Origin: Oligoflexales bacterium
GTDB taxonomy: Bacteria; Myxococcota_A; UBA9042; DTJE01
Assembly: GCA_012840965.1 (NCBI GenBank)
Contig: DUVQ01000056.1
Location: 1-48,835, forward strand
Reading direction: 5' to 3'
Length of the DNA stretch: 48,835 nt
In this document: positions 41,263-48,835 of the stretch, piece by piece
Numbering within the stretch: the stretch's first letter is position 1
How the letters are laid out: each line of letters opens with the position of its first letter
The notes under the pieces: model-generated
Database searches by the model: none
Told to the model about the DNA's origin: nothing
Seen by the model: the letters and a program-made list of their open reading frames with translations, nothing else
Position numbers and translations under genes: made by a program

Positions 41263-43783
41263 CACACCCCTCCAGTTGATTATCGTGTATGGGCTCCATC
41301 GCCTCTTCAGAAATAGCCCAAGACTCCCATCCTGGTACCCGCGCTATCCGTTCTACGAGCCTAGGGTGAAGCTGAGCGACGGAACGAGGTGGTGCCGGTG
41401 GTATTGGCCCGTTTTGTACTGAAAGAAGTTCAGCAAGTGATTCTGCGAGGGCTTCCTCACCTGGCTCTTCTGTGCTTCGCGCCAGAATGGGGCGTAGCAC
41501 ATCACGGATTGGATGAAGGAGTGGAAGCAGCGCAGTCAACTCCTGAACGGTTAGGTACGGCAATGTAGGCGTCGGATTCACCGTCAATAACTCAGCCGTC
41601 AACCAGCGTTGGAGCTCCGGGGAAAGCACCGTAGTTCCTAGAAGAATTCCAAGGGCCTCTTGCTCCCCAGCTCCCCGATGCGTAGCCCACGCAGCAACCT
41701 GCCTACAAACGACTACAAACGGCAGTGCTCCTGCTGCAAAACGCAGCAGATCAACCGGGAGAGGACGAGCACGTGAGTATGCCTCAAGTAGCACAGCAAC
41801 TTGTTGCCCTCCCTCGTATCGCTGAGTACGTTCCAGAATCCACTCAAGCATCGAAGCAGAGAGATGCCCACCAAACCTTTGCCAAAACTCTGACTCACCA
41901 CAGGCCCTAGCAAGCAAAGGATCAAGAGCCAATGGCCAGTCAACAGGAGGTTCTACCGGTGGAATACGTCTCGGATCCAACAGAGACACAACCGCAGCAT
42001 CAAACCCAGCAGCCTCCAGCCAAGACGCGTCTGCTCCCTGTGCCACGGCCCTTACTACATCGCCGTCAACCAAAACGCCGCCCAACAAAAGCTGGCGCAG
42101 TACCGCCTGTTCTCCGTGCGTCGGCATGTCGGGAGGTGTGGCTCCCGAGATGAGCAAACCAATCCCACGGTCGCAATCCAAGCCAGCGGCCTTTAGAATC
42201 CGCAGTTGCCAATCCAAGCTAGGCCCGGGAGATTCACGGCGCCAAGCTGCGAGCTTAAGCAACGCCTGATGAGTGAGCACTTGCCCATCCCGAATACCCC
42301 CACACAGCCAAGCTCCCACTACCGGCGACCAACCGGACTCCAGCGACGGGATGTCCCGCTCATCAAAGTCGGGGTGACACCTCAGCGCATCGCACCACCA
42401 CTGCATCCAGTCCCGCGATGAGCAGGCCCACTCACCAGCTCTCCAAAGATGCTCTTTCGGAACCGCTACCACCCAAGCCTCTCTTGGCAGTGGGCGCGGT
42501 GGTGTGACTGGAGGTAGGTCCGGTCCACTGTAGCCGTCAAACAGGCTGGTGAACACTGAATCGGGCATAAATTCACGCCGCATTTCTTCCCGCCATAGCG
42601 GCTCGATGAAGCGGCGCATGGGAGTACTCAATAACCTAGCCTTGCTAGGAGTGTCCAAGGTGCGAAGGAGTCCCGCTGTCAAGAGCTGCGCGACGACACT
42701 CTCATCAGCTAGTTCACCATCCCACCTAGCAGTTGGGTCTCGCAATCGTGCCAGCAGTGCTGTAGCGTCACTGGAAAGTACATCCTCCACGCCCGGTGCG
42801 CCCGGCCCAAAGAATCTGACGAAGCGTTCGACTGCATCGTCATGTCCCTGAAGCACTCGGGCAACGAGGGTGCTATCCTCGCTCCTAATTCGGTCTGCAA
42901 CGTGCTCTAGGTCGGCCTCGCCCAGGTCCCCCTTCCTCAGCCAGGCCCCCACTTGAGCGGCAGTACCAATTCTTAGCGCAGTCTGACGCCCGCCACGTGA
43001 ACGAAGCAACCAATCGACTGCTCCCGAATCACCCGTCGACAGCTCCAGTTCCTGCTCAGCGAAGCCATCGACAGTAAGCCCCAACAACGACAATTTAACT
43101 CCGGTATCGAGGGACAAATCATATAATCCGCCAAAGTCGACAGCTTCGGCACTCGACATACCGATTCTGCAACCACGCACGATGGCGGGAGGCTCCCAGT
43201 CGGCCGCTGACACGACTAAACCGGTACCCTCGGGCCAGCGAGTAGGAAGGTATCTGCGCATCAACGCGATGAAGGTTATGCGGGCGGTACCAAGCCCCTC
43301 AATTACCCGAGCTGCAGTCGCATCGTTGTCCAAGACTGCAATCCTAGTTGCTCCTGTAGCCAGCGATACAAGCGCAGAAACAACGAGCTGATTATTCGCC
43401 GCGGACTCCGGAGCTAGTTCGATGGTACAGGTATTTCCATCCTCCTTGCTGGGTTTTCTGGTTCGAAACGCCCCGAACAGGAGACGCGTTAATGTGACCG
43501 GGTCCAAATCAGGAGGAAGTGCACCAAAGGCAATATAGGCACGTTTTCTACCAGAGTTGTCCGTACCCTCCTCATCTGCCGCTCGAAAGAGCCATCGATC
43601 CTCTGGCGGTCCAGCCACTATGACGGATTGTCCGTTATCCGCACTCATATGAGCTTGAAGCCAATCAGAGGCCGCGGCCACCACCGAATCAGGGGGGGCC
43701 GACGAACCCAGATTGATTAGCAGCCGAAAGTCCTCTGCTGGAGAGGGCTTTGCCAAGATCGATAGTCGCTGAAGCTGCACCAT
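41255..43783 (-). CDS. GAP1-N-like paralogue, 842 aa
   Basis: The N-terminus carries AYIAFGALPPDLDP (~82-95), then TGATRIAVLD (~143-152) and LPTRWPEGTG (~179-188). Order and spacing match the GAP1-like protein at the operon's other end (DP to the aromatic-Pro-Gly motif ~89 residues in both). The remaining ~650 residues are helical, with repeated Trp-Leu-rich segments and no enzymatic motif seen. It directly follows a small GTPase gene with a four-base gap, so it may be that GTPase's partner. The ATG at 43783 has AAGGAGG ten to sixteen bases upstream; upstream in-frame codons to 43960 would overlap the GTPase gene and are rejected. Confidence 0.7.
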   Translation of the reverse strand: MVQLQRLSILAKPSPAEDFRLLINLGSSAPPDSVVAAASDWLQAHMSADNGQSVIVAGPPEDRWLFRAADEEGTDNSGRKRAYIAFGALPPDLDPVTLTRLLFGAFRTRKPSKEDGNTCTIELAPESAANNQLVVSALVSLATGATRIAVLDNDATAARVIEGLGTARITFIALMRRYLPTRWPEGTGLVVSAADWEPPAIVRGCRIGMSSAEAVDFGGLYDLSLDTGVKLSLLGLTVDGFAEQELELSTGDSGAVDWLLRSRGGRQTALRIGTAAQVGAWLRKGDLGEADLEHVADRIRSEDSTLVARVLQGHDDAVERFVRFFGPGAPGVEDVLSSDATALLARLRDPTARWDGELADESVVAQLLTAGLLRTLDTPSKARLLSTPMRRFIEPLWREEMRREFMPDSVFTSLFDGYSGPDLPPVTPPRPLPREAWVVAVPKEHLWRAGEWACSSRDWMQWWCDALRCHPDFDERDIPSLESGWSPVVGAWLCGGIRDGQVLTHQALLKLAAWRRESPGPSLDWQLRILKAAGLDCDRGIGLLISGATPPDMPTHGEQAVLRQLLLGGVLVDGDVVRAVAQGADASWLEAAGFDAAVVSLLDPRRIPPVEPPVDWPLALDPLLARACGESEFWQRFGGHLSASMLEWILERTQRYEGGQQVAVLLEAYSRARPLPVDLLRFAAGALPFVVVCRQVAAWATHRGAGEQEALGILLGTTVLSPELQRWLTAELLTVNPTPTLPYLTVQELTALLPLLHPIRDVLRPILARSTEEPGEEALAESLAELLSVQNGPIPPAPPRSVAQLHPRLVERIARVPGWESWAISEEAMEPIHDNQLEGCDG

Positions 43784-43787
43784 CGAC

Positions 43788-44477
43788 CTAACCTCCTTCC
43801 ATCTTACTAAACGCCCACTCGAAGGGAAGATGCACATTTCGAGGGTTAATATTAAAGGGTAGCGAGTGTCCGAATTCCCCCAGTATGGCCGCTGGGTAAC
43901 CAGTGTTATTGTCAAACCCATAGCTTGACGTAGGCCAAACCGCCGCCCCAAAACGCCCAACTAAATCATCGTGCTTTCTCAGCCAATCGTACTGTCTCCA
44001 CCATCCGTCATAGCAATCCCACGCTCTGTCATCCTTGCCCAAAGCCATCTCACATTTCGTGATTACCAGCCCTTTATGCGCATTCTCCAGATGATCCCAG
44101 GCGCCTCTGATGGCGTTGATCTGGTTCAGACCTGCATCCCACTGAACCAGAAAGAGCACTACTGAGACTCCTTCCAGACGTTCACGAACGGATTCTTCGT
44201 CGACTGTTCGGGTGATACCACCTTTGATGTCACGAACCTTAACATGCTTTCCACTCTTCATTTTGAGCTCAACGTCATAGTGGAAGACTACTGTCGGTTT
44301 CGTCAGCCTCTGATTACTAAGATCACGCAATCCCTGAAAAAGGGTGCTAATCGACTGTGCGGATTCCTCACGATCAATCTCCCCAATAGTCGGATTATAA
44401 AAGGCGGTAGTAAGTAGGGTCGTCTTGCCCACCTGTGTATCGCCCCACAGCAACAATACATGGGAGTCAGTAGTCAC
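43788..44477 (-). CDS. small P-loop GTPase
   Basis: The 229-residue product has a G1 loop GDTQVGKT (12-19), G3 DIKGG (83-87) after a beta-hairpin, and G4-like TKCE (140-143). The order and spacing are those of TRAFAC-class small GTPases, with a nonstandard G4. It differs from the GTPase pair further on. It follows the 1.1-kilo-residue protein after 16 bases and precedes the GAP1-like paralogue by four bases, so it probably works with one or both. The nucleotide and cycle are unknown. Confidence 0.82.
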   Translation of the reverse strand: MTTDSHVLLLWGDTQVGKTTLLTTAFYNPTIGEIDREESAQSISTLFQGLRDLSNQRLTKPTVVFHYDVELKMKSGKHVKVRDIKGGITRTVDEESVRERLEGVSVVLFLVQWDAGLNQINAIRGAWDHLENAHKGLVITKCEMALGKDDRAWDCYDGWWRQYDWLRKHDDLVGRFGAAVWPTSSYGFDNNTGYPAAILGEFGHSLPFNINPRNVHLPFEWAFSKMEGG

Positions 44478-44493
44478 ATCGCCCTCCTGCGTC

Positions 44494-47400
44494 TTAGATT
44501 AGTTTGTACCTCCGAAGGAGTTCCTTGAGGAGCTCCACAGCCTCTGGGTTAATGTTATCAAAGGGCTGGCCATCAATCCTTGGACCACCTTGTCCAAAGG
44601 ATTCCACTCCCACAGTCAGTAGTGCACGCGACGTCCACGTCAAAGCCTCATGAAAAGGATTTCCACGAGACTTTGGGGGGCGCCAGGCATCAAGTCTTTT
44701 TGAACTAGGATCCATTCCAAGTTTAAAAACACGATTCGTAAGCTCGCGGCCCAATCGGTTTCGAAGTTCAAACCAATCCTGGCTCCCTTTCTCTTGCTCA
44801 GCCTTATGCAACGCCTCTTCGACTTCCTCAAGCTTGGCAGGATCATTCACTAGGGTGGGAATATCTCTGGTGAGACGGTCTATGTCGTATAGTGCCCTAG
44901 CCAACTGATTGTCACCATCAAGCCAGAGCACTTGTAGCATCGTGGGGGGCTCCATGTCCTCACACAGAAGTCGCCTGCGCACCTCAAGTACGCTCGAAAC
45001 ACGTGATACATCCTGTAAGGCAGCCAACAAGACGACCCACGACTTGGCATCAACGAGTTCGAACAACACAGAACGTGCCACACCAGAGACGTCTGCAATT
45101 TCACGACACTTTTGCTTGATAGCTTCCTTAGCATGATGTGTGACACCAGCATGCAGCGCACATACATCCTCATTCGCGACAGCCAGCCGCTGTTCTAATT
45201 TGGACAATTCAAATAGCAGGCCCAGAGGTTCAGGGTAGAACACAATATCACCCGGATTCCGGTCAGAGCGCCCGCCTGACGTGCGAAAACTAGGGCTCAG
45301 TAATCGCTGTTTCATCTCAACCAATGCAGTGTGTCCACCAAAGCGTTCACAATAAGTAAGCAACTCTTCGATGGTTCTGTCACACTCGTAGAGAGCACTC
45401 GTAAGCTCCTCGTCGATCTGGCCGGCCTTGGTCTGGACCAACCCAGCCATTATGTCGATAGTCTGGCGCCCTGGATTCAGCTCCAAACGCCGACGCAGAG
45501 AGTCAGGTATTCTCGCTACTGCATCAAGCCACTCAGTCTCAGCCGTTTTAAGAACGTTAATGAAGGAGTCTAGGTCGGCCCGCACCACAGCAGTGTCTTC
45601 CAGTGTAGCGAGTGGATCCGCCACGCGTGTTTCGTATTGACTGAACTTATCCGCGATCAGCTCCCGCGCTGGTATAGAGAAACAGCCAATAACTTCACGA
45701 TACTCGGCAAGGTCAGCTACAAGAGAGTCCCACACCTTGTCCTCAATCAGTCGAAGCGCAACAGCGTCTCTAGCCTCACTCAGCGCCCCTATGCAAGCTT
45801 GCAGGGTCTCCAGTTTTACCGGGATGGCCACGTTCCCAGGTAGCTCAGCCACATCAGCGACGACCTTATCCACCTGTGCCTCTAGCTTGCCAAATTGCTT
45901 GAGCTTACAATCAAGTTCTTTCTCCAGATTAAGTTTGGTAACAAGCGCCAGTACACCATTTGATGGCTGTTGCGTCTTAGCCTCCTTAAGGTCTGCCAAG
46001 ACATCCTCAAGAGTTGAAGTCTCAGGGCTGTTGGAATCGCTGGAAGTAACGGCATACAAGAAAGCTTCGACAGCATCATCGATTCCCTTTAGAACAGTCT
46101 TGGCTCTAATTAATAGACGCCTCCAAAGGATGGCGTCCGCCCGTAGCTGAATATCCCCAGGAAAGGCCTTGTCACCACCAAGTAGCTCATCTCCGTTCTT
46201 CGATAATGTCTGCTCAATGCCTCTGAGCGCTACCAGCACGCCAGGATTTTCAACATCTTGAGTCGTAAGACTAACCAGTGGTAACCAGTCTTCACCGAAA
46301 TTTGAACGGTTCTTCTTAAGCTCACCAACGTGTTTGGCGACTTCCGTACACAGCTTCCTGGCCTTTTTCTCAACCTCCAGCACATCTTTACCGGCCCCGC
46401 CGTCTAGCGCTACCCTACGGGCTTCACTAAGCTCTTGGGCAAGGCGGTGCAATGTAGTGCCAGCAACGAAACGCAACTCAACATCATCAAAACCGCTGTG
46501 CTCCAGGAAATCCGCAGCTACTAGTACATCCCTCAACGAGCCGACTTCCACTTTGATGCGGCGCTCAGCAAGCAAGTCAAGCACGCCCCCGAGATCAAGG
46601 TTGTCAGCCACCGCCTCAAGCCATAGCTGCAGTTCTTCGTGACCCGCAGCCGCTAGCCGTGCCTGGATTTTGGGATCTCCTTTCACAGCCTGACCGATCA
46701 CCGTAGCTAGAGTACAAGGCCTCTGGCTGGGCATACCGAGACTATCAATAATAGTCAGTAGTTGGGGGTTCCAGAAAACACATTCAACCTGATCTGGCAC
46801 TTCAAGATATGATTCCAATAACTCATCTACATTTAATTGTTCCAAGACCTCATCTACATCAACTTCCGAATCAGTTACCAAGACACGTTCGACGATGTTC
46901 TCAAAAGCTTCTAAGAAGCCAAGCAGAACTGGCAACGGAATGTCGTATATAGCTGAGACGGCGGTCTCGTTCTCCAGAATCCCCTGAAGCCAAGAGTGGG
47001 AAATCCAAACGGCAATACCAGGCCTGCGAACGAGGAGAGCCCGGGCCTTGGAACCGACACGGTTTGGTTTTATATTGCACTCTCGCAAAAATCCTTCCAT
47101 CCGGTCCGAAAGGGCTGGCGGTTGGAACTTCACCGGATACTTGGATCGTCTTAGGACTCCAGGCCCGTAATTGACTGCTGTCCCATCCCACCGAACATCC
47201 TTTCTACCATCCGGCTGGATGACACTCGAAACAAAGTGAACATCCGACCTTGCCACCAGCGTTATCTCTTCATCCAGTTGTGGTTCCCACCCCAGGGCAT
47301 TCCCACTTGTAAATCGGCACTTGGCACCGTGCCACACGACTTTCCTGAGGCTCTCGCTCCCAGATCGCTCGCGAATTACTACCCAGACCTCAGGAACTTC

Positions 47401-47853
47401 AAAACTCTCGCCGTCCGCCAACGTCAGTTGGACTTCCAAGTAATCCGTGCCCTTATCCCAATTGCCGAGAAGCCTAAACTCGACTTCAACCGTTCGCGAG
47501 GTAGGGGCCATCCACGTCTGAACGCAAGGTCCGTAGGCTTCGTCGTCCGCGACCGGAAACACGAGGATCTCCTTCCAGGACCCACCAGATCCCTGGACGG
47601 TTTTTGGCCACAAGAACTGCTTAGCCTTAACTCCCGCTGCCTCGACCGGATAAACAGTCGCATTGGGATATTTCTCGGCCCAATCGTAGACGACCACAAA
47701 GGCGCCTGAAGCACCTGCCCAACTACCGTTTATCTGCGACCCGCCGTTTTCTTCCAACGAGATGGCTGCGTCAACACGAAACCGGCGGCGTTCGATCTCG
47801 ACACCACCACAAACCAAAACAAGAGTGAAGTCATCAGACTCTGGGACCCGCAC
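44494..47853 (-). CDS. giant helical protein, main frame
   Basis: The frame gives 1119 residues from a GTG at 47853. The first ~220 residues are beta-rich (for example FTLVLVCGGVEIERRRFRVD, VEVEFRLLGNWD) and could be Ig-like or a C2-like fold; the remainder is mostly helical with coiled-coil stretches. No catalytic motif is visible and I do not recognise a family. The GTG has no ribosome site. The first ~55 residues of what looks like the same protein continue in a second frame upstream (see the next entry), so the true gene may begin at 48032 and contain a frameshift. It precedes the small GTPase and is the largest protein of the block. Confidence 0.68.
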   Translation of the reverse strand: MRVPESDDFTLVLVCGGVEIERRRFRVDAAISLEENGGSQINGSWAGASGAFVVVYDWAEKYPNATVYPVEAAGVKAKQFLWPKTVQGSGGSWKEILVFPVADDEAYGPCVQTWMAPTSRTVEVEFRLLGNWDKGTDYLEVQLTLADGESFEVPEVWVVIRERSGSESLRKVVWHGAKCRFTSGNALGWEPQLDEEITLVARSDVHFVSSVIQPDGRKDVRWDGTAVNYGPGVLRRSKYPVKFQPPALSDRMEGFLRECNIKPNRVGSKARALLVRRPGIAVWISHSWLQGILENETAVSAIYDIPLPVLLGFLEAFENIVERVLVTDSEVDVDEVLEQLNVDELLESYLEVPDQVECVFWNPQLLTIIDSLGMPSQRPCTLATVIGQAVKGDPKIQARLAAAGHEELQLWLEAVADNLDLGGVLDLLAERRIKVEVGSLRDVLVAADFLEHSGFDDVELRFVAGTTLHRLAQELSEARRVALDGGAGKDVLEVEKKARKLCTEVAKHVGELKKNRSNFGEDWLPLVSLTTQDVENPGVLVALRGIEQTLSKNGDELLGGDKAFPGDIQLRADAILWRRLLIRAKTVLKGIDDAVEAFLYAVTSSDSNSPETSTLEDVLADLKEAKTQQPSNGVLALVTKLNLEKELDCKLKQFGKLEAQVDKVVADVAELPGNVAIPVKLETLQACIGALSEARDAVALRLIEDKVWDSLVADLAEYREVIGCFSIPARELIADKFSQYETRVADPLATLEDTAVVRADLDSFINVLKTAETEWLDAVARIPDSLRRRLELNPGRQTIDIMAGLVQTKAGQIDEELTSALYECDRTIEELLTYCERFGGHTALVEMKQRLLSPSFRTSGGRSDRNPGDIVFYPEPLGLLFELSKLEQRLAVANEDVCALHAGVTHHAKEAIKQKCREIADVSGVARSVLFELVDAKSWVVLLAALQDVSRVSSVLEVRRRLLCEDMEPPTMLQVLWLDGDNQLARALYDIDRLTRDIPTLVNDPAKLEEVEEALHKAEQEKGSQDWFELRNRLGRELTNRVFKLGMDPSSKRLDAWRPPKSRGNPFHEALTWTSRALLTVGVESFGQGGPRIDGQPFDNINPEAVELLKELLRRYKLI

Positions 47854-48032
47854 AAGACTAGTGGTTCGACCGTGTGGAAACTCGTGTACGAACTGTCTTC
47901 GCCCCCCTCTTCGAAAAAGACTTGGGTAGTTCCACCAGTCACACTTCGGGGACTAGATGAAGCATCCACGAAGACAAGATTACGGGCTTGCCACCAGAAC
48001 CATGGCACGAACTTGTCCCTCTCTGTGATCAT
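47730..48032 (-). CDS. likely 5' part of the giant helical protein, in another frame
   Basis: From ATG 48032 (GGAG seven bases upstream) this 100-codon frame encodes a Trp-rich start (MITERDKFVPWFWWQARN) and plausible beta segments (GTTQVFFEEGGED). Around 47860 it stops looking like protein while the giant protein frame takes over one base earlier in register. A missing base near CTAGTCTTG, a programmed -1 shift, or an assembly error would join them into one chain of about 1175 residues. Read alone it would be a short overlapping protein. The upstream TTG at 48059 lies right behind the stop of the 58-codon gene. Confidence 0.5.
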   Translation of the reverse strand: MITERDKFVPWFWWQARNLVFVDASSSPRSVTGGTTQVFFEEGGEDSSYTSFHTVEPLVLCGSQSLMTSLLFWFVVVSRSNAAGFVLTQPSRWKKTAGRR

Positions 48033-48059
48033 CCAAGTCTCCACTGGTTTCCCAATCAA

Positions 48060-48236
48060 TCACTTGTTGTAAAGAAACGCTTCTGCTCGGCGCATAGCGT
48101 CACCAGCAGAGTTTGCTTTTCCACAACTGGACCATCCTGCGTAAGACACGTAGACGTACTTGCTCACCGGATCCCACTTTACCTCATAGGATTTTCCGGA
48201 ACCGCTTTTCACGCGGCCAATCTTCTCGGACGCCAT
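48060..48236 (-). CDS. 58-residue basic protein, first gene of the accessory operon
   Basis: A short frame starts at ATG 48236 behind AGAGGGGGAG and encodes 58 residues. The first ten are polar (MASEKIGRVK), then SYEVKWDPVSKYVYVSY forms likely beta strands around a Trp-Cys segment (GWSSCGKA), then a helix AMRRAEAFLYNK. The composition and ribosome site look like a real small gene. Its TGA is the codon just before the giant protein's upstream frame. I do not recognise the family; its position first in the operon could suit a regulator or nucleic-acid-binding peptide. Confidence 0.62.
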   Translation of the reverse strand: MASEKIGRVKSGSGKSYEVKWDPVSKYVYVSYAGWSSCGKANSAGDAMRRAEAFLYNK

Positions 48237-48436
48237 GACGCTCCCCCTCTAATTCCGAACGATCACAACAGCAAGGTGCAGAGGTCGTGAGATTTGATCA
48301 CTTCTGCTACCTCGCGCCCCATCGGCCTACGCTCACGAACGATGCAGCCCAGCCAACAAACGGCGGGGCCACTGCAGACCAAGAGGCCCTTCGCGGTTGG
48401 TGGACGGGTTTGATTGGCTCCCCGTGTGCAACCCTC

Positions 48437-48465
48437 TTCATAACCGTTCTCCATCCGGTCGTCAA
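48437..48465 (-). promoter_or_regulatory. sigma-70-like promoter of the accessory operon
   Basis: On the minus strand TTGACG (48460-48465), 17 bases, then TATGAA (48437-48442). Predicted start near 48430 and a leader of about 195 bases before the 58-codon gene. The leader has no convincing reading frame; a 63-codon frame starting at 48454 begins upstream of the predicted start point. Confidence 0.5.
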
Positions 48466-48835
48466 CCCCTAACTGCCTATCATATCACGAGTTATCAAAG
48501 AGCGCGCCGTTCCGGCGATCCGGAAGCGGTGTTGACCTGGATTTCATCTCTCTGCCTGATTTTTCTACCCCCCTCTTATTTACATTTTGACTTGGTTACC
48601 CGACAGGTCATTATTTTCGGCACTTCTGTGTTCGGACCGCAAGTCACGGCTGGCCATCTCCGTTACCTTGGTCCATGTTGTTTGCTTGCAGGAATCGATT
48701 CATGTCAGTGAACATGCTGAAGAAAACGGGTTTCCCTGAAAAAGCCAGCGGGGATATTGGGCCAACCGCCATGAATGGAAACTCCTGGAGGTTACGGGCT
48801 GGGAAACTCTGCGGATCACGGAATGACTGGTACAA
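48466..48835. other. right-edge region, partial plus-strand frame only
   Basis: No gene is supported here. A plus-strand frame begins at ATG 48702 with AGGA nine bases upstream and stays open to the window edge (44 codons). TTGACT (48587-48592), 16 bases, CATTAT (48609-48614) is a possible promoter for it. The minus-strand frame over 48644-48835 is also open across the edge. A small near-palindrome GCCGTTCCGGCGATCCGG lies near 48508. Which strand, if any, is coding cannot be decided. Confidence 0.3.

Noticed and set aside
43784-43960. Extended N-terminus of the 842-residue protein
   Set aside because: It would overlap the small GTPase by about 170 bases, while a strong ribosome site precedes ATG 43783.
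48263-48454. 63-codon minus-strand frame upstream of the 58-residue gene
   Set aside because: No ribosome site, and its ATG lies upstream of the start expected from the promoter candidate.

Overview
The window reads like a chromosome segment of a Gram-negative bacterium, probably from the Myxococcota / former Deltaproteobacteria. The grounds are lipoproteins with long Asp/Glu-rich linkers behind the lipobox, a secreted protein built from many CxDxxxCT cysteine modules, an NtrC-type sigma-54 activator, frequent GTG/TTG starts and the gene content. This placement is inference; no rRNA or tRNA gene was seen. No CRISPR array, integrase, transposase or insertion sequence was recognised.

Left part, about 0.2-28.0 kb, is ordinary chromosome. 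It holds a lipoprotein plus a patatin-like hydrolase, then a murein-recycling pair (S66 LD-carboxypeptidase overlapping a class C beta-lactamase-fold hydrolase). A 951-residue cysteine-rich lipoprotein and a long (p)ppGpp synthetase follow; the synthetase has an altered HD hydrolase site. priA is divergent from it. A minus-strand operon runs ribH, nusB, a stand-alone M17 N-terminal domain, rlmB, radical SAM. Next are lpdA, a fused double FAD-binding oxidase, a PlsC-alpha/beta hydrolase fusion and a DUF192 protein. A 550-bp intergenic region with a strong sigma-54 promoter match, direct repeats and a perfect hairpin precedes a bEBP response regulator. That regulator starts a cluster with a GH92 mannosidase lipoprotein and a CysQ-like phosphatase. 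ftsB closes this part.

Right part, about 28.1-48.2 kb, is one dense accessory block of sixteen genes, all on the minus strand, with short gaps or 1-14 nt overlaps at most junctions. In transcription order: a 58-residue protein; a very large helical protein whose 5' end lies in another frame; a small GTPase; an 842-residue protein; a vWA-like protein with a degenerate metal site; four coiled-coil proteins; a classical AAA ATPase; an NrdG-like radical SAM protein with a CX3CX3C cluster motif; two adjacent P-loop GTPases; two membrane proteins; and a 948-residue protein. The 842- and 948-residue proteins share a GAP1-N-like N-terminal pattern with nearly identical internal spacing. From family memory this resembles the predicted GAP1 / double-GTPase conflict systems, but the gene set looks larger than the versions I know. 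It is the best candidate for an undescribed or barely described immune-type system here. Two promoter candidates, at 48.4 kb and 37.9 kb, could drive it as two nested units.

The last 600 bases hold the operon promoter candidate and, on the plus strand, a weak promoter with a partial reading frame of unknown meaning running off the edge.
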